This document shows positions 16,018-23,723 of a DNA stretch of 64,000 bases, piece by piece. The translations under genes and the position numbers were made by a program. The first letter of the stretch is position 1. Each line of letters starts with the position of its first letter. Below the pieces are notes generated by a model. The model was not told the DNA's origin and ran no database searches. It saw nothing but the letters and a program-made list of their open reading frames with translations. The stretch is from JBGASG01 sp046328035 (GTDB lineage Bacteria > Cyanobacteriota > Vampirovibrionia > Obscuribacterales > Obscuribacteraceae): assembly GCA_046328035.1 (NCBI GenBank), contig JAXLXI010000017.1, positions 62,001 through 126,000 on the forward strand, written 5' to 3'.

Positions 16018-17619
16018 CTATTTGGTTTTTCGGTTCCATTCTTCAATAGAATTTCGGGTTTCAACCGTGAGCCAGCCGCGTACTTGCAGTGACTCCGCCA
16101 TGCGTAAACCTGAAGTTCGCTCGTCGTAGATAGCCACCTGGAACTGCGCCATGGTTATGCGACCTTGCGCTAGTAGTGTCTCTCCGAGTTTGAGCGACGC
16201 CAGTTCTTGCGGTTGCACATAACCGGCGTTGAGAATCAGTTTTTCCACTGGAATGTTGGGCGCCAGTTGCATCTGCGCTTGCAGCGCCTTCACTTCCAGA
16301 GAGCCGATGAATTGCGCAGCTTCCATAAGTTGGATGATGCGCGGCACCGGTATTTTGACTTCGGCGCGCGGCGCGTAGAGGTCGCGCTCTGTAAATACGA
16401 ATTCTTCTTTCTTCGGCTCGCTGAGTTTCTTCTTCAGTGCCGGTTTGGCAGGAATTTCGACTTTGTCGAAACGCGGCACGGCATCGCCGGCAGCCAGTGG
16501 TGACGGCAGATCAACAGGGATCTCGGTGTCAGCCGCCGGCAGTGGCGCAGTTGGTGGCGTACCGATCGACGGATCGTAAGCGACAAATTCGGCGGTGATA
16601 TGTTCGTGCGTCGGCGGGCTGGTGTCGACTTCGGAACCGATCGGCAGCCGGCGCTCTTCCGCAGCCGGTGCAGCCGGTTCTCCTGCGGCCGGTAGTGGTG
16701 GCGTAATTGGTGGCACTGCTTCGACTGCAGCCTGGTCGCCGCCATTGGCGGAAGCGGCTTCGAATGCCAGGTCGGCGAGCGGCGGCAGAGGCGGAGTGGG
16801 CGTTTCCGCAGCTGCAGGCAACGGCACTTCTTCGACCGCCGGAGCGACGGGCAAAGGCGGAACTTCTGCCGGCGGCGGCTCCATCGGGATTTCCACCGGT
16901 GCTTCGACCGGCGGCGGTGGCGGTGGTGGTGGCGGAGCGGCTTCGACCGGAGCCGGGATTTCGGCGGCCGGAGCAGGCGTCGGTTCGACCGGCACGGCCG
17001 GCGCAACAGGAGTGGGCGGCTTAGGCGGCGCGGTTGGCGTGCCCAGCGATGGGATGACAGGCTTGGGAGGCGTAACGCCTTCGGCAAGCGCCGGCTTCGC
17101 GGCTTCGGCAGCGGCGGCGGCAGCAGCGGCGGCGGCTTTGATATCGGCAACCGAAACTGCCGGAACGCCCGTGACTGTGTCTTCTTGAGACGGCTCCGGT
17201 TTGGCTTCGGGCGTCTCGAACAACCAGCGTCGCACAACCACCAGGTCGTGACTCAAGCGCAGACGCGGCTTGCGCAGGATGAAACCGGCGTTGAGAAGAG
17301 TGTTGTACTCGTTCTTGGCTTCGCGTACCTTACGGTCGCGGAGAAACTTTCTGACTTTGCGCAGGTAAGCGGCAATCACACTGCTCGAACTGGATTGCGC
17401 GCGGATTCCCAAGAGTTCGTAGTAATTGGCCTTGTTGCTCGGACCGTCCGTTTTGTCTTCCGGCGGCGGCAGCAAATCAGGGAACAGGTGAGACAGTTCC
17501 CTGACGGAAGTAAATGAGCCTATCTTGTCTTTCAGGTTCCAGCTTTGTCGCAAAGCGGCGCAAAGAACTTGTGATTCAAGTTCAACGCGGTTTACGGGAC
17601 CTGCCCCTTTTGCCTGCAT
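16018..17619 (-). CDS. Hypothetical protein: J-domain-like N-terminus, long Pro/Ala linker, helical C-terminal domain
   Basis: 533 residues. The N-terminal part has NYYELLGIRAQSSSSSVIAA followed by YLRKVRKFLRDRKVREAKNE, which resembles a DnaJ fold but lacks the HPD motif. Residues ~145-390 are a very Pro/Ala/Glu-rich linker (PPPPPPPPVEAPVEIPMEPP region). The C-terminal ~130 residues form repeated helical units (RIIQLMEAAQFIG, LILNAGYVQPQELASLKLGE, LLAQGRITMAQFQVAIYDE), like short GspE-N/MshEN-type or two-component-adaptor repeats. No membrane segment. It precedes the FHA protein gene on the complementary strand order, so a signalling or scaffold role is possible. Confidence 0.7.
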   Translation of the reverse strand: MQAKGAGPVNRVELESQVLCAALRQSWNLKDKIGSFTSVRELSHLFPDLLPPPEDKTDGPSNKANYYELLGIRAQSSSSSVIAAYLRKVRKFLRDRKVREAKNEYNTLLNAGFILRKPRLRLSHDLVVVRRWLFETPEAKPEPSQEDTVTGVPAVSVADIKAAAAAAAAAAEAAKPALAEGVTPPKPVIPSLGTPTAPPKPPTPVAPAVPVEPTPAPAAEIPAPVEAAPPPPPPPPPVEAPVEIPMEPPPAEVPPLPVAPAVEEVPLPAAAETPTPPLPPLADLAFEAASANGGDQAAVEAVPPITPPLPAAGEPAAPAAEERRLPIGSEVDTSPPTHEHITAEFVAYDPSIGTPPTAPLPAADTEIPVDLPSPLAAGDAVPRFDKVEIPAKPALKKKLSEPKKEEFVFTERDLYAPRAEVKIPVPRIIQLMEAAQFIGSLEVKALQAQMQLAPNIPVEKLILNAGYVQPQELASLKLGETLLAQGRITMAQFQVAIYDERTSGLRMAESLQVRGWLTVETRNSIEEWNRKTK

Positions 17620-17713
17620 ATCTGGGCTTCGCTTTCCTCAATTGCCAACTGAGAACTCAAGTTGTGACTCGCCTAACGGCGCGCCCCATTTACTAAGATA
17701 CCCCTCGCGCGGA

Positions 17714-18127
17714 TTATTTATTGTCATTGAGAAGACGGAAAGTAATATCCGTCTCGCCAATTTTTATTTTGTCACCGGAAGTGAGCAAAATGCGCTTTTG
17801 AACCGGCTGTTCGTTAAGTAGTGTGCCGTTGGTCGAACCCAGGTCCTCAAGCCAGAATTTGTCTTGCTCGAAAGTTACCCAGGCGTGATAGCGCGACACA
17901 AATAGGTCATCCAGAAGGACGATCTGATTGGCCGGATCTCGACCGATGCGCACCCAACGAGCCGTGATCGGCAGTGTCCGATTTTCAGCTTCGATAGAAA
18001 GCTCCGCCATGAGCGGGATTGCCTCGCTGGCGTACTGCTGTGAGAAACCGCAGCAGACGCCGGACTCTGGAACATCCTCTCCGCAGGCCGGACAGATGGT
18101 CTTTTTATCGGAACCTTTACTGGTCAT
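17714..18127 (-). CDS. FHA-domain protein with N-terminal zinc-ribbon half
   Basis: A 137-residue protein. Its N-terminus has CPACGEDVPESGVCC, one zinc-knuckle-like Cys cluster. Residues ~45-137 form a forkhead-associated domain with the conserved pattern RIGRDPANQIVLLDDLFVSR, HAWV, LEDLGSTNGTLLN and LTSGDKIKIGETDITF. FHA domains bind phosphothreonine peptides, so the protein is a likely Ser/Thr-kinase signalling reader. The ATG at 18127 is preferred over the GTG at 18154 because a TATAAT at 18160-18165 would start transcription near 18153. No kinase gene is in the window. Confidence 0.9.
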   Translation of the reverse strand: MTSKGSDKKTICPACGEDVPESGVCCGFSQQYASEAIPLMAELSIEAENRTLPITARWVRIGRDPANQIVLLDDLFVSRYHAWVTFEQDKFWLEDLGSTNGTLLNEQPVQKRILLTSGDKIKIGETDITFRLLNDNK

Positions 18128-18159
18128 GCCAACCGAACTAGTGTGTACAGTCACAAGAC

Positions 18160-18165
18160 ATTATA
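18160..18165 (-). promoter_or_regulatory. -10 box of the FHA gene promoter
   Basis: Minus-strand TATAAT, 33 nt upstream of the ATG. The -35 region (TTTTAG, 17 bp upstream) is poor. Confidence 0.4.
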
Positions 18166-18261
18166 GCGGTTTATGCAGTCCGCTAAAAAGCTCAAAAGGC
18201 GCTAGCCAAGCGGCATTCCGCTTGCAAGCGAGTGCTGGGCAGACCAGTTGGTGGGATCGAA

Positions 18262-18600
18262 TCAGGTGGCAGTGTTGACTGAGGATTCTGCGCTTTCCGC
18301 AGATTCTTCAGTAGTTTGAACGTCGCGCTTCTTCGTCTGGAAGCAATATGCGCAGTACACGGGTCTATATCCTTTCGGTTGGAAAGGAACCCGCGTCGGC
18401 ACACCACATTCGGCGCAGCTTACTTCTGCTGCGCGACTTGCGTCTTCGCCGTTTCGTTGAATGCGCATCAGCAATCGGCAGTTGGGGCAACGCTTAGGCT
18501 CGTTGACGAGCCCCTTGGTGGAGAAAAAGTCTTGTTCGCCGGCTGAAAAAATGAAGGTCTTATTGCAGTCGCGGCACGTTAGGTTTTTGTCGTCGAACAT
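18262..18600 (-). CDS. Zinc-ribbon protein with two Cys4 sites
   Basis: A 112-residue protein. The first half (LTCRDCNKTFIFSAGEQDFF, RCPNCR) is a 'probable zinc-ribbon' of the zf-trcl type, with CxxC...CxxC spacing. The second half (VSCAECGVPTRVPFQPKGYR, VYCAYCF) is a CxxCx(n)CxxC module of the kind often called CxxC-x17-CxxC. The C-terminal tail is acidic and Ser-rich. These proteins are frequent in Chloroflexi, Cyanobacteria and candidate phyla and probably bind RNA or protein; the exact role is unknown. Confidence 0.85.
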   Translation of the reverse strand: MFDDKNLTCRDCNKTFIFSAGEQDFFSTKGLVNEPKRCPNCRLLMRIQRNGEDASRAAEVSCAECGVPTRVPFQPKGYRPVYCAYCFQTKKRDVQTTEESAESAESSVNTAT

Positions 18601-18625
18601 TCTGCTGGATACCTTGAAAAGCGGA

Positions 18626-18688
18626 CTACAAATGTCAACATTCGTGCAGGGACGGGGTTGCCCCAGTGGTCATTGTCGACATTTGTAG
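18626..18688. repeat. Intergenic inverted repeat with nested hairpin
   Basis: CTACAAATGTC (18626-18636) and GACATTTGTAG (18678-18688) are perfect reverse complements. They enclose a GGGGTTGCCCC mini-hairpin at about 18654-18664. The pair lies in the ~200-nt gap between tsaD and the zinc-ribbon gene, both on the minus strand. It may be a leader hairpin or terminator of unknown effect. Confidence 0.6.
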
Positions 18689-18804
18689 CCATGCTATCAC
18701 GCCAAGTCCCAGTCCGGAAGGTTTTCGCCCGTGGACTCGGGGAAATCGTGACTAATGTAGTATTCGCCCATTAGGGGTTTACCCGGCATGTCAAGCACTG
18801 ATTC

Positions 18805-19788
18805 TTATCCGGGTATCCGCTTGCGTGGCGCCCTTGCGTAGACACCGGCATCGAGCGCAACCGATTGACCGCAAAAATGTGCAGCAGCCGCAACCATTGC
18901 GGCATTGTCGGTGCAGAGTGACATTTTCGGATAGAAGACTGGTACAGCGGCTGACTCACTCAACCGCTTGCGCAGCGCTGAGTTCGCCGCCACACCACCT
19001 GCCAGCACTATCGCCGGCGCAGCCGTTTCTTGCTGGGCTTTGACGGTTTTCTTGACCAGAACCCGAGTTACGGCATCCTGGAACGAAGCGCAGAGATCTT
19101 CTAAAGGCAGGGGCGGCGAGAGTTTCTCGCAGGTGCGCAGAACCGCAGTCTTCAGTCCGCTGAAGCTGAAATCGTAGCCGGCTACCACCCCTTCAGGAAA
19201 CGGGAAGGCTGTTGGGTTTCCCTGTTGAGCCAACTTGTCGACCAGCGGTCCGCCGGGATACCCCAGCCCCAGCAGCCTTGCCACTTTGTCGTACGCTTCT
19301 CCGGCGGCATCATCCAGGGTCTGCCCGAGAATCTTGCCCTGACCGTAACCTTCGAAGTGAATGATTTGCGTATGCCCGCCGCTGACGAGCAGCGCGATGA
19401 AGGGCGGTTGCAAGTCGGTATCGATAAAATTGGCGCAGACATGTGCCAGAAGGTGGTCGACGGCAACCAGCGGTTTGTCGTAGACGAATGCCATGGCTTT
19501 GGCGACCGAAAGCCCCGCCAAGAGCGTGCCGATCAGTCCTGGGCCGGCGGTGTAGGCGATGCCGTCCAGGCTGCCTGGTGCGACGCCGGACTCAGCAAGA
19601 CTTTCGGCGACGATTTCATTCACCGTCTCAAGATGCTGACGGGCCGCCACCTCCGGCACGACACCGCCAAATTTCTTGTGGGTCTCGATCTGGGAGACGA
19701 CTTTGCTGGAGAGCACTTTTCGACCATGAGCGACCACGGCGGCGGCAGTTTCGTCGCAGCTGGTTTCAATTGCCAAAAAAGTGCCCAT
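18805..19788 (-). CDS. tsaD: tRNA N6-adenosine threonylcarbamoyltransferase
   Basis: A 327-residue TsaD/Kae1 protein, slightly shorter than the usual ~340. It begins MGTFLAIETSCDETAAAVV and has FGGVVPEVAARQHLE, AYTAGPGLIGTLLAGLSVAK, the metal-binding VDHLLAH, LLVSGGHTQ and the ASNAL/DNAAM end (GVAANSALRKRL, LCTDNAAMVAAAAHF). It transfers the threonylcarbamoyl group to A37 of ANN-decoding tRNAs in the cytoplasm, with TsaB, TsaC and TsaE. The ATG at 19788 has GGAG 10 nt upstream. The longer open frame to 20367 is not used. Confidence 0.97.
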   Translation of the reverse strand: MGTFLAIETSCDETAAAVVAHGRKVLSSKVVSQIETHKKFGGVVPEVAARQHLETVNEIVAESLAESGVAPGSLDGIAYTAGPGLIGTLLAGLSVAKAMAFVYDKPLVAVDHLLAHVCANFIDTDLQPPFIALLVSGGHTQIIHFEGYGQGKILGQTLDDAAGEAYDKVARLLGLGYPGGPLVDKLAQQGNPTAFPFPEGVVAGYDFSFSGLKTAVLRTCEKLSPPLPLEDLCASFQDAVTRVLVKKTVKAQQETAAPAIVLAGGVAANSALRKRLSESAAVPVFYPKMSLCTDNAAMVAAAAHFCGQSVALDAGVYARAPRKRIPG

Positions 19789-19983
19789 AATTTTGCTCTC
19801 CGTGGAACATTGTATTGGGTAGCGAGCGCCGCTTTCCGACCGGGTTCTCAGGACTTGATTTCTATTGACAATTACCCATAAAAAACGTACGATTAGCGTG
19901 CGGCTAGTGTAGCTACGGCGCCGCCTTACTAAACAATCGAAAAACGCCCTCCCAGCCCAAACCCTTCCACAGGTGTTTTTGCT

Positions 19984-20583
19984 ATGAAAAAGCTTTCCCA
20001 AGTCGGCCTTCTGGTAGCTGTATCGCTGTGTCTGACCGTGCCCGCGGCGCGCGCAGACTGGGACGATTTCGTGAACACACCCACTATCTCGGGTGAAGCT
20101 AGCATCGACGGCAGCGGCAACGTCAGCGGATCCGTCAGTGCCGAATTCGGCAGCGGCTCCGGTGCAACAGCCGGCTTCGGCAATGGTTCCGGCAGCGGCG
20201 GCGGTGGTGGCGGCAGTGGTGCCGGCGGACAGGCTGCCACCGGGGATGGTGCCAACACGACCGACACCAGCGGACAGGGCACCGACAACCAGTACGTGCA
20301 TCTCAATGACTACGGGCAGCAATTGATTGAAGCTCCCGCCCGCAACAAGAGCAACTACACATCGCAAAATCAGTATCAGCAGTTGACCGAGGGCAACGAG
20401 ACCAGTACCGAGTTGATGGCTCCTGAGTCGGTTTCGGGCAGACCGATTCCATCCGGCTCATTCAAACTGGGCTTCCCGGGACGCACCGGCGGCGTAGCGC
20501 CGACCAACATGAATCCGTGGCAAGGAACCATTGCTCCACCCTGCAGCACTACATCGTGCGATTTCAACGTCGTCGATCTCTAA
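19984..20583 (+). CDS. Secreted Gly/Ser-rich protein, family member 1 of 4
   Basis: A 199-residue protein with a signal peptide (MKKLSQVGLLVAVSLCLTVP, cleavage near ARA). A Gly/Ser/Asn-rich stretch (NGSGSGGGGGGSGAGGQAAT) follows. It shares two motifs with the next gene: AATGDGANTT and the later 'T-x-L-[MI]-A-P-[ED]-S-V-S-x-[RK]-P-I'. The C-terminus has two Cys (APPCSTTSC), which could be disulfide-bonded. First gene of a four-gene run of exported proteins with no known family. Confidence 0.75.
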   Translation: MKKLSQVGLLVAVSLCLTVPAARADWDDFVNTPTISGEASIDGSGNVSGSVSAEFGSGSGATAGFGNGSGSGGGGGGSGAGGQAATGDGANTTDTSGQGTDNQYVHLNDYGQQLIEAPARNKSNYTSQNQYQQLTEGNETSTELMAPESVSGRPIPSGSFKLGFPGRTGGVAPTNMNPWQGTIAPPCSTTSCDFNVVDL

Positions 20584-21198
20584 ATGGAAAAACCCGTTCT
20601 CACTAGCGTTTCGCTGATCGCCTTCCTTCTGTGCACGCCGCTCGTCAAGGCGCAGAATGCGGGCACCGCCGCGACCGGTGATGGCGCCAACACAACACAG
20701 ACTACGTTTCAGAACAACGGCGCCACTCAAGTGAAGCACGACAACAGCGCCTTCGACCGGTCTCAACAACTGGGTACCGGGCAAGGCGCCGGCAAGGACA
20801 CCAAGTCCACGAAGACAAAGGACTATCTGGAAAACTCCGAGAATGGAGGGCTGCCCGAGACTTCAACTAAATTGATTGCTCCAGACTCGGTCAGCCCCAA
20901 GCCAATCGGCAGACAGGCTCAGACTCTGGGCTTTCAGAAAGGCATTGACGAAGAATACAAAGGTCCATATCAAACGTCTGGTGCATCAGGCGGAACGCTG
21001 CCATATACCTCAACGGGCGCAGTGGATATCGATATCATCGGCGGCGGCTCCAGTGGCGGCGGCGTTGATGGCGTTCCAGACGGCGTTCCTGCTTCACAAT
21101 GGAAATCCAATAAATCCCAATGGGGCTCATATCAAAACGATGATGCAGCACCGACCTACGGACTGGAGGATTCATACGGTTTCATCGGTGACGACTGA
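20584..21198 (+). CDS. Secreted protein, family member 2 of 4
   Basis: 204 residues; the ATG follows the previous stop codon with no gap. The signal peptide is MEKPVLTSVSLIAFLLCTPL with cleavage after VKA. It contains AATGDGANTT and TSTKLIAPDSVSPKPIG, both shared with the upstream gene. A Gly-rich segment (GGGSSGGGVDGVPDGVPASQ) precedes an acidic end (FIGDD). Direct adjacency and shared motifs show that it is a diverged duplicate. Unknown role; probably an extracellular or envelope structural protein. Confidence 0.75.
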   Translation: MEKPVLTSVSLIAFLLCTPLVKAQNAGTAATGDGANTTQTTFQNNGATQVKHDNSAFDRSQQLGTGQGAGKDTKSTKTKDYLENSENGGLPETSTKLIAPDSVSPKPIGRQAQTLGFQKGIDEEYKGPYQTSGASGGTLPYTSTGAVDIDIIGGGSSGGGVDGVPDGVPASQWKSNKSQWGSYQNDDAAPTYGLEDSYGFIGDD

Positions 21199-21224
21199 CC
21201 CCGTTCACGTTCAAGAGGATTCGC

Positions 21225-21794
21225 ATGATGTTCAAAAAATTACTAGTAGTTATGGCTGTCAGCCTGGCAATGGCACCGGCTTGCTACGCCCAGGATGTGA
21301 ATGGCTGGGCCGACACCGGCGATAAGGGCATTCAGCACGACACCGGTCCGACACCGGGCAATCTCAACAACATCAACGAGAACCCCGATGCCGAACCAAC
21401 ACGCACCGGCGGGGATGGTGATGCCCGCGTCGGCGGTTACGGTGAAAACAACGGCGTCGATATCAAACCACTCGATCTGCCCGGACAGGCCAGCAACGGC
21501 GGTCCGGATGGTGGGGTCGGTTCAGGCGCAGCAACCGGCATGCCGATTCTCGGGACTTTCGTTGCTCCCAACAACCTGGCTTTGAGAAACAACGGCTGGC
21601 GCCGCCTGCCGGAAACACGCCTGGATAGTTTCGTCAAAGAATCCGGCTACAACGACATGATCTATGGTGATGAAGGGACCGACGGCCCGCCGCCGTACGA
21701 CGACTTCCTCTATATCAACGACGGTATCACCTCCGGCGGTCTGACCACCGGACACCCAAGCGATGCGCCGTCTGCATGGGGCTGGCCCAACTAG
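21225..21794 (+). CDS. Secreted protein, family member 3 of 4
   Basis: 189 residues with a signal peptide (MMFKKLLVVMAVSLAMAPAC, cleavage near CYA). It shares with the upstream members an Asn/Gly/Asp-rich composition and a 'TGGDGDARVGGYGENNG' motif. With the following gene it shares LDSFVKESGYNDMIYGDEGT and the terminal AWGWPN. It therefore links the two halves of the family. AGAGGA precedes the ATG. No known domain. Confidence 0.75.
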   Translation: MMFKKLLVVMAVSLAMAPACYAQDVNGWADTGDKGIQHDTGPTPGNLNNINENPDAEPTRTGGDGDARVGGYGENNGVDIKPLDLPGQASNGGPDGGVGSGAATGMPILGTFVAPNNLALRNNGWRRLPETRLDSFVKESGYNDMIYGDEGTDGPPPYDDFLYINDGITSGGLTTGHPSDAPSAWGWPN

Positions 21795-21797
21795 GTG

Positions 21798-22142
21798 ATG
21801 CCGTTTAGACGATTGTTGATTGTTGTGTGCACAGCGGCAGCATTCGCACCAGCATGCTCCCAAGGACTTTGCTGTCCAGATTCAAACAGCGAATGGGCTG
21901 ATTGGTCCGACACCAGTGACGCCGCCACCAGATCTACGGCTGTGCAAAGCGATGTGCCTCGTCAACTGCCGAAGATAACGCTGGACAGCTTCGTGAGTGA
22001 TTCAAGCATCATCGAAGATAGTTGGATCATCTACGACGCTGATGACGTGACGCTGCCGCCGTCGGACTATTCAACTCCCACTAACCTCCTCCCAGAGCCT
22101 CAAGGCGAGCAATTGCCTCTGGACTGGGGTTGGCCTAACTAA
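21798..22142 (+). CDS. Secreted protein, family member 4 of 4
   Basis: A short, ~114-residue member. The signal peptide MPFRRLLIVVCTAAAFAPAC ends in a Cys-rich area (CSQGLCC), which may be a lipobox or disulfide site. LDSFVSDSSIIEDSWIIYDA and the C-terminal LDWGWPN copy the matching motifs of the preceding gene. The start is ATG 21798 or GTG 21795; both lie directly after the upstream stop. The four genes read as one transcript. Confidence 0.7.
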   Translation: MPFRRLLIVVCTAAAFAPACSQGLCCPDSNSEWADWSDTSDAATRSTAVQSDVPRQLPKITLDSFVSDSSIIEDSWIIYDADDVTLPPSDYSTPTNLLPEPQGEQLPLDWGWPN

Positions 22143-22315
22143 CTTATAAGAGCATTAACCGCCCGTGAACCTGATGGCACCATATGTGGTGATGCCTGCC
22201 TACAACAATGTCAGCCGATATGCGGTCTCTCGGGCAGGCGCCGTACAATTCCGTCGATGCGGAACCGGATGCCAACACGATAGAATGGCTCAACCTGTTA
22301 ATGGGGGGCTATTCG

Positions 22316-22708
22316 ATGTTCCAGGTCATCTCTACTGACAAGGCGCCGCAGGCTGTCGGTCCTTATTCGCAAGCCGTGATCGCCAACGGTTTTGTCTTCC
22401 TTTCCGGACAAATTCCGCTCGACCCGGCCACCGGCACCATCGTCGAAGGCTCGATCGCCGATCAGACACGGCGAGTGCTCAACAATTTGTCATCGGTATT
22501 AAAAAGTGTCGGCACTGATCTCGATGCAGTCGTGAAAACGACCGTCTTCATGAAAGACCTCGGGCAGTTCGACGAAATGAACAAGACGTACGCTGAATTT
22601 TTCACCGGCAACAAGCCGGCCCGTGCGACGGTCGAAGTTTCAAAACTGCCGAAAGGCGCTAATATCGAAATCGAAGCAATCGCTCTGATCAAAGACTCGC
22701 CCAACTAA
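22316..22708 (+). CDS. ridA: RidA-family reactive intermediate deaminase
   Basis: A ~130-residue YjgF/YER057c/UK114 protein with APQAVGPYSQAVIANGFVFL, SGQIPLDP, the helix DLDAVVKTTVFMKDL and the terminal PARATVEVSKLPKGANIEIE. The catalytic Arg of 'ARATVEV' is present. RidA hydrolyses the enamine or imine intermediates released by PLP dehydratases such as IlvA and forms trimers. The ATG at 22316 is chosen because it gives the normal RidA N-terminus; an upstream ATG at 22301 lies in frame. It stands alone. Confidence 0.93.
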   Translation: MFQVISTDKAPQAVGPYSQAVIANGFVFLSGQIPLDPATGTIVEGSIADQTRRVLNNLSSVLKSVGTDLDAVVKTTVFMKDLGQFDEMNKTYAEFFTGNKPARATVEVSKLPKGANIEIEAIALIKDSPN

Positions 22709-22731
22709 CCAGACAACTGAGCCGCAACAAA

Positions 22732-23319
22732 TTGGACGTCCAGTACCTCCCACTTCACATTTGCGCGATTCTGGTAGCCTCGATTGCCGTCTACACCGAC
22801 GTGCGCACGCGCAAGATACCGAATAAGCTGACGTTTCCGGCAGCTTTCCTGGGTCTGATTCTCAGCATTATCTGGTATGCCTACAGCTCGACTCTCGGCC
22901 TCTGGCCTGCCATCGTAGCTGGTGCACTGCATTCGGTGCTCGGCTGGTTTGCCGGCGTTGTACCGATGACCATCATCAAGATTTTCTTGCGTCAAATGGG
23001 GCACGGCGACACCAAATTGATGGCAGCCATCGGCGCCTTCGTTGGACCGAAGACTCTCTTCATCATTTTTCTGTACTACAGTTTTTGCTACGGACTCTAT
23101 GCGATCTTCGCCATCGGCAAGGTCTTTCCGTGGATGCAAGTGTTGATGTCGCAAGAAGCCGATCGCGCCGGCATCAGCGAAAACATGCCGGACGTCGACT
23201 TCAAGGAAGTGACCAAGGCTCGCAAGCAATTGATTCCCGTCGCGCCGTTTATTTGGGGCGGCACAGTACTTGGACTCTTGCTCGAACTGCCGACTGAAGC
23301 TCTTTTGGGAATTAAGTAG
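22732..23319 (+). CDS. tadV: Tad-type prepilin peptidase (A24 family)
   Basis: A 195-residue multi-pass membrane protein of the TadV/CpaA type, without the methylase domain of PilD. The first aspartate motif is IAVYTDVRTRKIPNKLTFPA and the second is RQMGHGDTKLMAAIGAF, matching the paired Asp of type IV prepilin peptidases. It should process the Flp/Tad pilin leader at the inner membrane. It is on the plus strand, facing the minus-strand Tad operon with an 11-nt gap to the DUF192 gene. The start is probably the TTG at 22732. No pilin gene was found beside it. Confidence 0.88.
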   Translation: MDVQYLPLHICAILVASIAVYTDVRTRKIPNKLTFPAAFLGLILSIIWYAYSSTLGLWPAIVAGALHSVLGWFAGVVPMTIIKIFLRQMGHGDTKLMAAIGAFVGPKTLFIIFLYYSFCYGLYAIFAIGKVFPWMQVLMSQEADRAGISENMPDVDFKEVTKARKQLIPVAPFIWGGTVLGLLLELPTEALLGIK

Positions 23320-23329
23320 TCTCCCGAAA

Positions 23330-23713
23330 TTACGTAGAGCGTGGCCGGATGACGACCTGATCGCCTTCCTCTGTGCCGGTTTCTTTCAGCACTCCGGCCG
23401 GCAACTCCAGACAACTGCGCGCACTCAAAAAGTTTCTTGAAAGCTGCCCTGGCTCTATCGAGTGGACAATCCCGACCACCTTGTAATGCTTGTCCATAAA
23501 CAGTGCATCGATAGCGTACTGCATGCCGATCATGTGAATCGCGGAGCAGGGATCTATCAAAAGACCGTCGCCCGCCGGCAGCGAAGTGGTGCCCAAAAGA
23601 CCGCGCATACGCCCGACGAAGTCATTGGCAACGCGAGTATTTTCAGCCAGCATGACGGCGCGAGATTCGTTGTAGAACGAAACGCGATCTCCCGATTTGA
23701 GCTTTGTCGCCAC
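23330..23713 (-). CDS. DUF192-family protein
   Basis: 127 residues with the DUF192 pattern VANDFVGRMRGLLGTTSLPA, GDGLLIDPCSAIHMIGMQYA, IDALFMDKHYKVVGIVHSIE and SARSCLELPAG. The family is widespread and small, often exported, with no known function; here no signal peptide is visible. It lies 10 nt after tadC on the same strand, probably in the Tad transcript. Physical linkage of DUF192 with Tad genes is known in many bacteria. Confidence 0.85.
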   Translation of the reverse strand: MATKLKSGDRVSFYNESRAVMLAENTRVANDFVGRMRGLLGTTSLPAGDGLLIDPCSAIHMIGMQYAIDALFMDKHYKVVGIVHSIEPGQLSRNFLSARSCLELPAGVLKETGTEEGDQVVIRPRST

Positions 23714-23723
23714 CTGAGGCTAT

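Noticed and set aside
19789..20367. N-terminal extension of the tsaD frame
   Set aside because: The extension is Gly/Ala-rich, has no ribosome site, and overlaps the start of a secreted protein gene on the other strand. The ATG at 19788 gives the normal TsaD start.
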